This document shows positions 44,116 through 53,591 of a DNA stretch of 64,000 nt, in pieces. A model generated the notes under the pieces. The model was not told the origin of the DNA. It ran no database searches and was given only the letters and a program-made list of their open reading frames with translations. The stretch comes from Nissolia schottii. Lineage: Eukaryota; Streptophyta; Magnoliopsida; Fabales; Fabaceae. Both the position numbers and the translations under genes were made by a program. Position 1 is the first letter of the stretch, and each line of letters begins with the position of its first letter. The DNA lies in NCBI GenBank assembly GCA_003254905.1, contig QANU01068867.1, forward strand, positions 388,817 to 452,816. The letters run 5' to 3'.

Positions 44116-45400
44116 TCAATATTTCAAAAAGAAATTTTTAAAGGTAAAATGCGCAGAGGTTTGTGGCGTTCCATGTCCGCGATATTTCTCTGCCGTTGAG
44201 TGCTGATAGTTTGTATTTCTCTGGCATTCCATGTCTGTTATGATGTATGAGCCTTCCCAATTTGGGTGGAGTTTTCCTTGCTCCGCTGTTCCCTTGCCGA
44301 TGTCTGCTCGCCTCATTACGGTGTCTCCTGGCTTGAAAGTCCGTGGGATGACCTTTGCATTGTATCGTTGGGATACCCTTGTCTTGACGGCTTCTTCTTG
44401 TATGCGGGCTTCTTCTCTTAGTTTTTCGATGAGGTCAATTTCTTTTCTCCTTAGTTGGTTGTTTTCTTCCGCGGATGAAACTTGTACTCGTAGGCTTCCT
44501 TCGCCAATTTCGACCGAGATCATTACTTCGCTGCCGTAAGCTAGGCGGAACGGGGTGTGGGAGGTGGTTGAGTGAGGGGTCGTGCGGTAGGCCCATAATA
44601 CGCTTCCCAATTCGTCTGCCCAGAGCCTCTTTGCATCGTCGAGCCTCTTCTTCAGTCCTCTCACAATGACCTTGTTGGCGGCTTCGGCCTGCCCATTGGT
44701 CTGGGGGTGTTCCACGGACGAAAATCTCTGTTTAATTTTAAAGCCTTGCAGAAAGGTTGTGAATTTTCTGTCCATGAATTGCGTTCCACTATTGGAGACT
44801 ATGGTCTCTGGGATGCCAAATCTTGTGAGAATATTGTTCCATATGAATCTTCAGCATTGGACTGAAGTGATCGAAGCCAGGGGTTCTGCTTCGATCCATT
44901 TGGTGAAGTAATCCACGGCGACGATAAGGAACTTCCTTTGCCCCGTGGCCGGGGGGAATGGTCCGAGGATGTCGAAACCCCATTTTTGGAATGGCCAAGA
45001 GGCCACTGAGGTTGTCAGCTCTAAGGGGGGTGCGATGTGGAAGTGAGTGTGTTCCTGGCATCTTGTACATTTTTTTAACATACTCCGCGGAGTCCTTTTG
45101 GAGTGTGGGCCAATATAATCTTGCGTGGAGTATCTTCAGGGCCAATGCATTTCCACCCATGTGGTGTCCGCACGATCTTTCGTGTACTTCTTCTAGGACG
45201 TATGTCGTCCGTTGTGATCCTACCCATTTTAGGAGAGGTTGCGAGACTGATCTGTGATATAGCTGGTCGCTGATCAAGGTGTATCGGGATGCTTCCCTGA
45301 TGCTCTTCTTGTCGTTGGTCGGGTCTAGTGGGTCTCCGCGGATGACTTTTAGGATTGGCCGGGTCCAACAAGGGGTGTTGGTGGTCGCTTCGATGTGGTT
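44116..45400 (-). pseudogene. Integrase of the Tat element (broken)
   Basis: Zinc-finger-side sequence (CTRCQEHTHFH) and the catalytic core are visible. The first two acidic residues lie in WGFDILGPFP and IVAVDYFTKWIEAEP; the core glutamate lies in SSVEHPQTNGQAEAANK with WAYRTTPHSTTSHTPFRLAYG after it. The C-terminal part (FKPGDTVMRRADI, LHPNWEGSYII) is also present. The pieces fall in more than one frame (44116-44775 and 44789-45634 are separate frames, with a further shift near 45081), so no single protein can be made. Confidence 0.85.
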
Positions 45401-46396
45401 CACCCCGGTTGAGACCGAGGGTTGATGAAGGGTTTCCTGGATTAACGTTTTGTTGTTTCCTCCGGGGAGGGTGCTTCCTAATTTGGAAAGTGTATCTGCT
45501 CGTTCATTGTCCTTCCACGGTACGTGTTTGATATCGTGGTTACTGAATGATGAGAGCATCTTTGTGACCAAGGACAGGTATTGTTGTAGATTAGGGTCTT
45601 TGGCCTGATACTCCCCTTTAACCTGGGCAACCACGATCTGTGAGTCGCTTCATATTACCAGGTTTTTCGTGCCGATGTCTTTGGCCAGGTTAAGACCTGC
45701 AACTAATGTTTCATACTCTGCCTGGTTATTCGAGGTCTTAAACTCGAATTTCACGGCTATTTCGAGTTGTAGGCCATTAGGGCCTTCGAGGAGAATGCCT
45801 GCTCTGCTTCCGCGTGTGTTGGATGCTCCGTCGACATACAGTGTCCACATGTTAGGTTCCGCAGAATTTGCTTCACCTGTGAACTCTGCAATAAAATCTG
45901 CCATGGCCTGACCTTTGATAGCTACTCGGGGTTCGTAGCGGATGTCGAACTCTGAGAGTTTGACTGCCTAAGTCAGCATTCATCCTGCTAGATCTGGCTT
46001 CTGGAGTACTTGTCTTATCGGCTGGTCGGTCCTGACAACGATGTTGTGTGCTTGGAAGTATGGGCAGAGTCGTCTGGCCGAGTGAAGGAGGGCGAAGGCT
46101 AACTTCTCCAGCTTCTGGTAATTGATTTCGACTCCGTGGAGGACTTTGCTGGTGAAGTATACCGGGTGTTGTGTTTGGCCCTTCTCTTTCGCGAGGGTCT
46201 ACGCGATAGTCTCCGCAGATGATGAGAGGTGAAGGAATAGAGTTTCACCTTTTTCGGGTTTGACCAAGATCGGGGGCTGGGATAGGTAGGCCTTGAAGTC
46301 GTCGAAGGCCTTTTGGCATTCGTAAGACCACTCGAAGGAATTCATCTTCTTCATCAGCTTGAAGAATGAGAGAGCTTTTTTCGCGGAGGCGGACAT
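45401..46396 (-). pseudogene. RNase H domains of the Tat element (broken)
   Basis: The first part (46199-46396) is the tether/RNase H start, with WSYECQKAFDDFKAYLSQPP. The second (45650-45904) has the second, archaeal-type RNase H found in Tat elements: MWTLYVDGASN (first Asp) and SNNQAEYETLVAGL (Glu). A stop (TGA, probably from CGA by C to T) interrupts LVI|SDSQIVV near 45650, and the rest (IKHVPWKDNERADTLSKL) lies in the frame ending at 44789. Further breaks occur around 45910-46200. Confidence 0.85.
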
Positions 46397-46417
46397 AAAC
46401 TTGTTGAGGGAGGCTAT

Positions 46418-47386
46418 TCATCGTGTTAGGCTTTGGACTTGTTTGATGGACGTTGGCGGCTTCATGCTCAGAATTGCTTCACACTTTGCGGGGTTTACCT
46501 CGATGCCTCTTTTGGTGATCATAAAGCCAAGGAACTTACCTGCTTCCATTGCAAAGACGCATTTGGCGGGATTCAGTCTCAGCTTATGACGGCGCAACGT
46601 TTTGAAGATTGCTTCGAGGTTAAGGGTGACATCTTCTTCCGTGGACGACTTGATAATCATGTCGTCCATGTATACCTCGATCAGGTTGCGCATTTCTTCC
46701 GCGAAGATTTTATCCATCATTCTCTGGTATGTTGCTCCTGCATTTTTTAGACCGAAGGGCATAACCTTGTAGTAGTAATTGCCGACGAGTGTAATGAACG
46801 CAGTCTTCTCCGCGTCTAGATGGTGCATGGGGATTTGATTATACCCCGCGTAGGCGTCTAAGAAAGAGAGGAATTTGTGGCCGGAGGCGGCATCGACCAG
46901 GAGGTCGATGTTGGGGAGTGGGTACGGGTCCTTTGGACATGCTTTATTGAGGTTGGAGTAGTCGACGCACATTCTCCATTTTCTGCCAGGCTATGGGACC
47001 ATGACTACGTTGGATAACCATGTCGGGTATTGTATTTCTTTTATGAAGCCTGCGTCTTCTAGCGCCTGCACCTGCTTTTGAACCTCAGTTTCTTTTTCCG
47101 TGCTCATTTTCCGTCTTTTTTGTTTAACCGGCTTCGACCTGGGTAAGATCGCCAACCTGTGTGACATGAGTGCTGGGTCAATGCCGGGCATGTCCGAGGA
47201 GGACCACGCGAATAGGTCTACATGTGCGCGGAGGGTGTCTATCAGTTTGTCTTTTGTCTTTTGCGGCAAGACCTTGTTGATATAGGTGACTTGTTCCGCA
47301 TTTACCTCAATCTGCACGGGTTGCAATTCGCCTTCTGGCTCGGGCCTTTCTCGCTGGGGTTCCGCGGTGTGGATTTCGGTGAGCAT
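46418..47386 (-). pseudogene. Reverse transcriptase of the Tat element (broken)
   Basis: The N-terminal part (46991-47386) shows VDLFAWSSSDMPGIDP and VQALEDAGFIKEI...WLSNVVMVP. The palm (46418-46972) shows WRMCVDYSNLNKACPKD, LSFLDAYAGYNQIPM, MPFGLKNAGATYQRMMD and the active-site VYMDDMIIKS. An in-frame TAG near 46985 separates the two parts, and a TGA follows the LTR peptide near 46416. The domain itself is otherwise well kept and typical of the Tat lineage. Confidence 0.9.
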
Positions 47387-47387
47387 A

Positions 47388-47749
47388 ACATCGCGTCTGC
47401 AGCGGGTAGTGGTTTTTTGTAGGCTTGGTGTTTTGTCTCGGTGTGCCTGTATCTACAAGCTAGTATTGTAGCATCTTCTAGTGGTGATTTGGTCACCGCG
47501 CACCGTGACAACTTCGTTTCTCGTGATGAGGAACTTCATAGCCAGAGCGGCGGTGGAGATGACTGCGTTAATGGCGTTTAGTGTCGGCCGCCCCAAAATG
47601 GTGTTGTAGGCCGAAAGTTTGTCTATTATCAGGAACGTCACCCTTTCTGTTCTGGACATTGGTTCTCGGCCTATGGTCAGATAGAGGGAGACGTATCCAT
47701 CGGGGCTGACCGCTTCTCCAGAAAAACTCACCAGGTCTTCAGGGTAGTG
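47388..47749 (-). pseudogene. Protease, C-terminal part (Tat element)
   Basis: Blocks YPEDLVSFSGEAVSPDGYV, FLIIDKLSAYNTILGRPTLN and AISTAALAMKFLI are the C-terminal half of the retroviral-type aspartic protease of Tat elements. The N-terminal half is at 50018-50280, split off by the solo LTR at 47755-50017. Confidence 0.85.
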
Positions 47750-48152
47750 CTCGATGTGAAGAAGATTCTTTCTCTGACCATTGATGGCTTGGTTTTGATG
47801 AAGACAAGAACATCAAAAAAGCAAGAAAAAGGCAAAGACACAACCGATGAATTGCAACGATCAACCGATCAACATATTAAAGGTTCAAGTGTTTTTACCT
47901 TAGACGTCTAATAGTTAGCACTTGTTTATGATAGTATGGTTAATGGCTCATAAGGTTTTCATTACAACAAGTCTAACATCTTTCCTAAACCCTAAAATCA
48001 ATTAGCAACACTTCTATAGGGTTTGGAACACTTGGAAAACACTTTGCTGTGTCAGTAATAGATTACTGGATTTCAGTAATTGATTACCAGTAGTTCAGTA
48101 ATCGATTACAGGGTTTTAGTAATCGATTACCAGCATCAAAACTTTGGAAATA

Positions 48153-48959
48153 GGGTTAATTAAGTTTTTAGTCCCTGTAATATTGAAAAGTTTGGTTTTG
48201 GTCCCTCTGTGTAAGTTTTAGTCCCTGTAAAATTTGAAAATTTGGTTTTAGTCCCTGGGGTGGGGTGAAGGTTGACTGGGCTGACGTGGCGCTGACGCGG
48301 CGCGCCACGTGGGATGCCACGTGGCAGAACCCCAAAACCCAACCCAAACCCGACCCGACCCGACCCGAAATTAATTAAAAAATTAAAAAAAAAAANNNNN
48401 NNNNNNNNNNNNNNNNNNNNNNNNNNNNNNNNNNNNNNNNNNNNNNNNNNNNNNNNNNNNNNNNNNNNNNNNNNNNNNNNNNNNNNNNNNNNNNNNNNNN
48501 NNNNNNNNNNNNNNNNNNNNNNNNNNNNNNNNNNNNNNNNNNNNNNNNNNNNNNNNNNNNNNNNNNNNNNNNNNNNNNNNNNNNNNNNNNNNNNNNNNNN
48601 NNNNNNNNNNNNNNNNNNNNNNNNNNNNNNNNNNNNNNNNNNNNNNNNNNNNNNNNNNNNNNNNNNNNNNNNNNNNNNNNNNNNNNNNNNNNNNNNNNNN
48701 NNNNNNNNNNNNNNNNNNNNNNNNNNNNNATTTTTTAATTAATTTCGGGTCGGGTCGGGTCGGGTTTGGGTTGGGTTTTGGGTTCTGCCACGTGGCATCC
48801 CACGTGGCGCGCCGCGTCAGCGCCACGTCAGCCCAGTCAACCTTCACCCCACCCCAGGGACTAAAACCAAATTTTCAAATTTTACAGGGACTAAAACTTA
48901 CACAGAGGGACCAAAACCAAACTTTTCAATATTACAGGGACTAAAAACTTAATTAACCC
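48153..48959. mobile_element. Mutator-like element with ~230 bp terminal inverted repeats
   Basis: The left end gggttaattaagtttttag is mirrored exactly at the right end, and the arms (48153 to ~48385 and ~48733-48959) are near-perfect inverted copies. The flanks are ttggaaata (48144-48152) and ttgaaaata (48960-48968), a 9 bp duplication with one change; 9 bp duplications and long TIRs define Mutator-like elements. The centre is undetermined. Confidence 0.85.
48396..48729. other. Assembly gap (334 N)
   Basis: A run of N fills the centre of the Mutator-like inverted repeat. Assembly probably failed because of the long palindrome, so the length shown may be an estimate. Confidence 0.98.
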
Positions 48960-49556
48960 TTGAAAATATAACATTTTCTGCATGAGTAGTCGATTACCAA
49001 CTTGCTGTAATCGATTACTAACTCGAGAATTTTGAAAATAAGTGGTTTTCATGTATGTAATCGATTACACACTTAGGTAATCGATTACCAACACGAAAAT
49101 TTGAAAATAACTCAAATTTTATGAGTGTAATCGATTACCAACCCGTGCTAATCGATTACCACTTCAAAGAATTTGAAAATTGGCAGTTTCTATGTGTGTA
49201 ATCGATTACCACACTTGGTTAATCGATTACATGTTCGAATGGGTGTGTTTTTTCATGAAACAATGAGTTGTTTTGCATCTGTATGCATTGGCAATGGTTC
49301 ATGAACAGGCACCTCTGCCTATATAAGGTTGGAACTCATGCAGAACAAAAATAAAACTCCAGAACTCAATTCTCACTTTCATATTCACAAAGTTCTGATC
49401 AAATTTCAATGGTGTTTCAATCCAAATCTTAAGAAAGCCATTTGAGCCTTAACTGTTATATCGTTTGTGCTTTCTATTCAGGAAAGCTTCCAACCCTGAA
49501 TTTAGGATTGGTAAAGCTATTGTATTACTTCTTCAACAATTGTGAATCAATTGTGG

Positions 49557-49640
49557 CACCGTAGTGTTTGGTGTGGTTTTGGAAACACCGTAGTGTTCGG
49601 TGTGGATTCTGATTATCACCGTAGTGTTCGGTGAGGGCAT
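49557..49640. repeat. Three CACCGTAGTGTTCGGTG repeats
   Basis: Three copies at ~33-37 bp spacing lie downstream of the TATA box of the solo LTR. Each can fold (caccg ... cggtg), so a transcript would carry three small hairpins. Confidence 0.8.
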
Positions 49641-50017
49641 TGTGTAACCAGGGGAACGGTTGTGTTCTCTTGTAGTTGTCGATGTAAGTGCCTCGGTTGT
49701 GAGGTTGTACACAACACAAGTTTACATAGTGAAAAAATCCCTGAATCAGAACAGGGGACTGGACGTAGCCTTCGGTGGTTGAAGGTGAACCAGGATAAAT
49801 TCTCTGCTGTGATCTTTCTTATCCGTACACTCTTTACATTCAGCAATTTACAATTTCCGCTGCTTTAACATTATTATCTATTCGGTTAATTGCTGGGTCT
49901 TGTTCATAATTTGGGAATTAGGGTTTCATAACATCCACCATCGTTCAAAGAATCAAAATCCGTCAAAAACAAGAGAAACCTAATTCACCCCCTCTTAGGT
50001 TGCTATCTGTAGTTACA

Positions 50018-50280
50018 CTCAAGGTTAGATGTTTTGAGCCCGAGCTGATCAAAACAACTTCTGAACAGTATGTCCGTGGAGCTTCCTTGGTCGAGGAGAA
50101 CCCTTCGGACCTCTGCGTCACCAGGGTAGCTGAGATGACCATGGGGTCATCGTGGGTCAGAGTGGTATGCGCGAAGTCCTCCCGGGTGAATGTGATGTCG
50201 GGGAGGTTGGGTGGTCCGTGGGATTTGTTTCCCGTTTCTCGTTCTAGTTGCAACACGTCCTGAATGTGTCTCTTCCTCAC
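50018..50280 (-). pseudogene. Protease, N-terminal part (Tat element)
   Basis: The minus-strand frame shows FTREDFAHTTLTHDDPMVIS, the usual segment before the protease active site in Tat elements. The active-site region itself is damaged by a frameshift near 50090. The sequence LFRSCFDQLGLKTSNL in another frame runs up to the solo LTR boundary at 50018. Confidence 0.75.
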
Positions 50281-50299
50281 GGATTGAGAGGAGCCACCT

Positions 50300-51864
50300 C
50301 CTGCAAATCTGCCGGCGATGGTGTTGATTACTCTAGTTGGTTCTGGTCTTCTTTCCCTGCGCTTATCAGGGTCTTCTCTTCTTCTGTTTTCTCAGGGATC
50401 CCAGGGGTAGGGTCTTCGCATATTGTCTTGGTGGTCATTTTTTCATTTTCTTTCCTGTATTACATACCTTTCCAGCCTTCCTCCGCGTACCCAACTTTCC
50501 ACCTCATCTCTGAGGTGTACGCATTATTCCGTGTGTGGCCGTACGTATCGTGGTACGCGCAGTACATTGTGGTATCTGCTCCTGGGCGCGTCCTTATGGA
50601 TTTTGGTTTTAGGAAATCTTCCCTATGTTGCAGTTCTCTGTATAGCTGGGTCAGGGATACATTTAGAGGAGCGTAATTGGTATAACACCCTTCCTTCGGC
50701 ATCCGCGGTCTGTCACTCCGGGTTCAGTCTTTGCGGGGCGGCTGGGGAAACTTTCTTCTCGGGTCTCCTGTCTCTCGCGGTCCATCTCGAGGCGGTTTGC
50801 CTTTGATGGCTTGCATTCCCTCCTCCTAGTAGAGGTATTCCTCCGCACGCTCCTGCATTTCAATCAGGTTACGCGGAGGTCGCTTGGACAGGCTCTTGGC
50901 AAAGGGGCTGCCTTTCTTGAGGCCATTAGTGAGCCCATGAGTACTGCCTGCGGTTGCAGGTCTTCTACCTGGGCACATTCCTCGTAGAAGCGGTCGAGGT
51001 ATTGCCGGAGGGACTTTTATCCTTTCTGGATCACGCCTAATAGGCTCACTGCCGTTTTGGGTTTTGTCCTCCTAGTGATGAAGTTAGCGAGGAAACGTTC
51101 CGCCAGGTCGTCGAAGCACTAGATGCACTTTAGCGGTAGCACGTTAAACCACATCAGAGCACCCTTCCTGAGGGTTACAGGAAAGGATTTGCATTGTATG
51201 GCGTCAGAGACACCGTCCAGGACCATCTGATATCCAAAGGCATCTAGGTGGTGCTGGGGGTTCGAGGTGCCATCATATGCTTCCATGTCAGTTGGTGGCC
51301 GAAACCCCTGGGGGGAATGATTACGAGGATTTCTTCTGCGAAGGGATGGTTATCCCTTCCTCGGGTTCTTCTCTGGATGGTGTGGATTCTTTCTGTGGTT
51401 GGGAATGCTTCTGCGAATCGTTCGTGGTAGACAGATTCTTCTTCTCTGTCATGGATTTCTTGGCTACGACCATCATCACGGTTAAGACCGTCAAAGTGGC
51501 ACCTCTGGCCAGCGTCTTTCTTTGCCTTCTCCGCGGCTTCACGGAGTTCCTTCTGTCTCCGCTCCTCATCCATTCTTGCTAGCTGGTTCAGGGTCGCTTC
51601 CAGCTGGGTAATTTTTTCAGCTTGGGTCCTGACTACGTCAGCCAGGGCCGGTGGGGGAGGTAGGTCATCTTGAGCAGGTGGCTCCTGCTGTGGGCTGCGC
51701 GGAGGTGACGACATGGGAGGGATTGGTGGTGTGGTCAGCGCAGGGGATACGTGTGATGCTTGTGGAACTTGGGATAGAACCATCGGGGAGTCGGCGGGTG
51801 CAGATCCCCTGGTGTCTCTGGAATTTACCACTCGGTATGTCTTCCTAGTGTTCTTCGGAGGCAT
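50300..51864 (-). pseudogene. Gag of the Tat element (broken)
   Basis: The frame opens with MPPKNTRKTYRVV 48 bp from the LTR and has a Pro/Ser-rich N-terminus and a coiled coil (RTQAEKITQLEATLNQLARM). It runs to 51244, is then broken by stops and shifts, and resumes at 50460-50863 (PLNVSLTQLYRELQHREDF, then the degenerate knuckle YCAYHDTYGHTRNNAY). In intact relatives the last part reads CxxHxxxGHxxxxC; the final Cys is missing here. Confidence 0.82.
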
Positions 51865-51895
51865 GGTGTTGGTGATGATGAATGCTTCAGGTTCC

Positions 51896-51911
51896 CCACA
51901 GACGGTGCCAA
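51896..51911 (-). promoter_or_regulatory. Primer binding site of Tat element
   Basis: TTGGCACCGTCTGTGG on the minus strand abuts the 5' LTR at 51912. This resembles the TGGCGCCGTCTGTGGG type of site common in Tat-lineage elements. I cannot name the tRNA with confidence. Confidence 0.75.
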
Positions 51912-52426
51912 TGTTCCAAAGTATGCACCTCGGTCCACTTTTTGGATCCTGGAGCTCTGGGGCTTAATGAAGGCTCTAGCACGATCTCTGGACTCGCGTT
52001 GCGGTGGGTACCTGTAAACACTCCAACGCTCAAGTAAGCAAGGGTTCAAGGAGTATAGTAAGTGATAATTGGATGATCTCACATACTTGGGGTATGGGGT
52101 TGCTATATAGTTGAGGTGGTTGAGGTTCTTCCGTGTATCATGGTAATGGGAGAATATCTCGACCTCGCGTATTGTGGAATGGCCGAGGATCTCGGAACCG
52201 CCGAGCCCGAGCAGGTAGGACGAGAGTATCTCGCTGTGGTCTATCCCGAGCAGATAGAACAAGAAGATCTCGGGGCCATTGAGCATCGAGTAGGTGGGAA
52301 TAGGGATTCTCGGAGTCGGTTTGGGACGTGATTGGGCCGGTCGAGCTAGGGGTCCGCAGACCATTGGGCTTGGATCGCGCTTGGATCACAGGGTTGCTAG
52401 GATGGGCCTTTACGGCCCAGTCCGTA

Positions 52427-52429
<3 letters not shown>
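51912..52429 (-). repeat. 5' LTR of Tat-type element
   Basis: 518 bp, same length and ends as 32151-32668. It is followed at 52430 by tacatatatata, the continuation of the microsatellite target. Confidence 0.93.
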
Positions 52430-52462
<33 letters not shown>

Positions 52463-53247
52463 GATTTGTTAACCTCCACAATTTCACGTCGAGGTTAACA
52501 ATGTCCACATTTTATTTTGGACATTAATATTCCTCATTCGCTTTTTTAACTCAACATTTAAGAGTGGTTAATTTTGTAATTTTGTTCAAAACATATTAAT
52601 TTGAAGTGAGAGAAAAGTTAAGAAGATAATTAATATGATTTGAACAAAATTATAAAATTAACCACTCTCAAATGTTAAGTTAGAAAAGAAAATGAGAGAT
52701 ATTAGTATCCAAAATAAAATATGAACATTGTTAATCTCACATGAAATTGAGGAGATTAAAAAAAAGTTATATATATATACACACACACACATCGATGAGC
52801 CATTTACATTTATTATTTTTTAGACTAATTTACGAGTTAAAATCTACTTACGAGTTTACAAGTTTACCTTAAGATGTATAAATTTGGTAACTTTTTTAAA
52901 TACTTAGTTGACTTTGTGTGTGTTAGACAATTTCTATTGAGTTTACTCCGATTTTACATATTTATCATAATTGAGCTATGTTTTATCAAGCTATAAAGTA
53001 TAATACATATACAGAATAAAGTATGACATAACTAAGTGTCATGTATTAAGATATATTTTATGATATTTTTATTTTATTTTATTTTAAAGTTAACATTATT
53101 CAATGTCAATTATGAATACAAAATTTAATCATGTTTAGTTCCTAATTATATTGCTTATAACATATTTTTTTTACATATGTAAACTCTCACGAGTTTACAG
53201 TTCGAGTTTGCTGAGCCTTCACGAGTTTACTTAAACTCTCGAGTTTG
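52430..53247. other. AT-rich spacer
   Basis: TA microsatellites (52430-52456 and 52770-52793), a fold-back (listed separately) and AT-rich DNA. No gene is recognised. Confidence 0.55.
52465..52760. mobile_element. ~295 bp fold-back element (MITE-like)
   Basis: Left arm ~52469-52592 (ttaacctccacaatttcacg...) pairs with right arm ~52629-52758; the reverse complement of the right arm reads taatctcctcaatttcatgt and continues in register to atattaa. The arms are ~125 bp at roughly 85% match by eye, with a loop of ~37 bp. TA-rich DNA flanks both sides, so the target duplication cannot be defined. Confidence 0.78.
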
Positions 53248-53591
53248 ACAACCTTGGTAAGGAGGCGGGGGATGGAAGCCCCCATATCATCATCACGAAG
53301 AAGCTGAACCAGGTTACGAGGAGGAGCTGTCCAAACCCAACAGTCCAAGTCTCTCACACGCAAGCCAATCCACACCTATGTTCCCTTCTCTACGAATGTG
53401 GCAGAATTGAACAAATTCAATCCTTAGCCCCAAGGGATGGCACTTGCGGTTCTCCTGATCAGCCATGAGAGCCATCACAGCATTGGCATCGCTTTCCACT
53501 AAAAGTTTCCTACAACCCAAGTTCCAGGCGATTTCAATCCCCACAAGAATTCCCCATAATTCAGCCTTGAACGATGATGACCAGGTGCCAA
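53248..53591 (-). pseudogene. RNase H-like (RVT_3) domain, C-terminal part
   Basis: Minus-strand coding sequence contains SSSFKAELWGILVGIEIAW (catalytic Glu), KLLVESDANAVMAL (Asp) and CHIRREGNIGVDWLAC (last acidic residue), ending SSSS then stop at 53314. This is the RNase H-type domain found at the end of plant LINE polyproteins and in stand-alone copies. Its N-terminal part is at 60947-61078; the reading frame continues across the inserted element if gccaa is counted once. Confidence 0.82.

Larger units (their letters stand above)
47995..49235. repeat. Twelve GTAATCGATTAC-type palindromes
   Basis: About four copies lie at 48050-48135 and about eight at 48985-49230, on either side of the Mutator-like insertion. 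Most keep the 12 bp perfect palindrome gtaatcgattac or a one-base variant. All lie upstream of the TATA box at 49320, that is in the U3 part of the solo LTR. Confidence 0.88.
47755..50017 (+). mobile_element. Copia-like solo LTR inserted in the protease region
   Basis: The element begins TGTGAAG and ends AGTTACA, flanked by ctcga (47750-47754) and ctcaa (50018-50022), a 5 bp duplication with one change. Without the internal 816 bp Mutator-like insertion it is ~1.45 kb and non-coding. In + orientation it has a palindrome-rich upstream half, a TATA box (tatataa, 49320-49326) and a ~700 bp tail, the layout of an LTR (U3-R-U5). The gtaatcgattac motif reminds me of SIRE/Maximus-type legume LTRs; that assignment is from memory of the motif, not from a search. 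Confidence 0.75.
32151..52429 (-). mobile_element. Ty3/gypsy Tat-type LTR retrotransposon with nested insertions
   Basis: Two 518 bp LTRs (32151-32668 and 51912-52429, TGTTCC...GTAACA) enclose 20.3 kb. On the minus strand the order is 5' LTR, PBS, gag, protease, RT, RNase H, integrase, an extra region, then a G-rich polypurine tract (reverse of about 32669-32686) and the 3' LTR. After removing the three insertions (32715-37579, 38295-41555, 47755-50017) about 9.9 kb remain. The integrase is followed by a long non-pol region with an ORF on the opposite strand and tandem repeats, both hallmarks of the Tat lineage (Ogre/Retand/Grande). It lies in a TA microsatellite, so the 5 bp duplication (tatat / tacat) is not decisive. 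It is decayed: several stops, and the LTRs differ at about one site in ten over their first ~110 bp. Confidence 0.9.
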
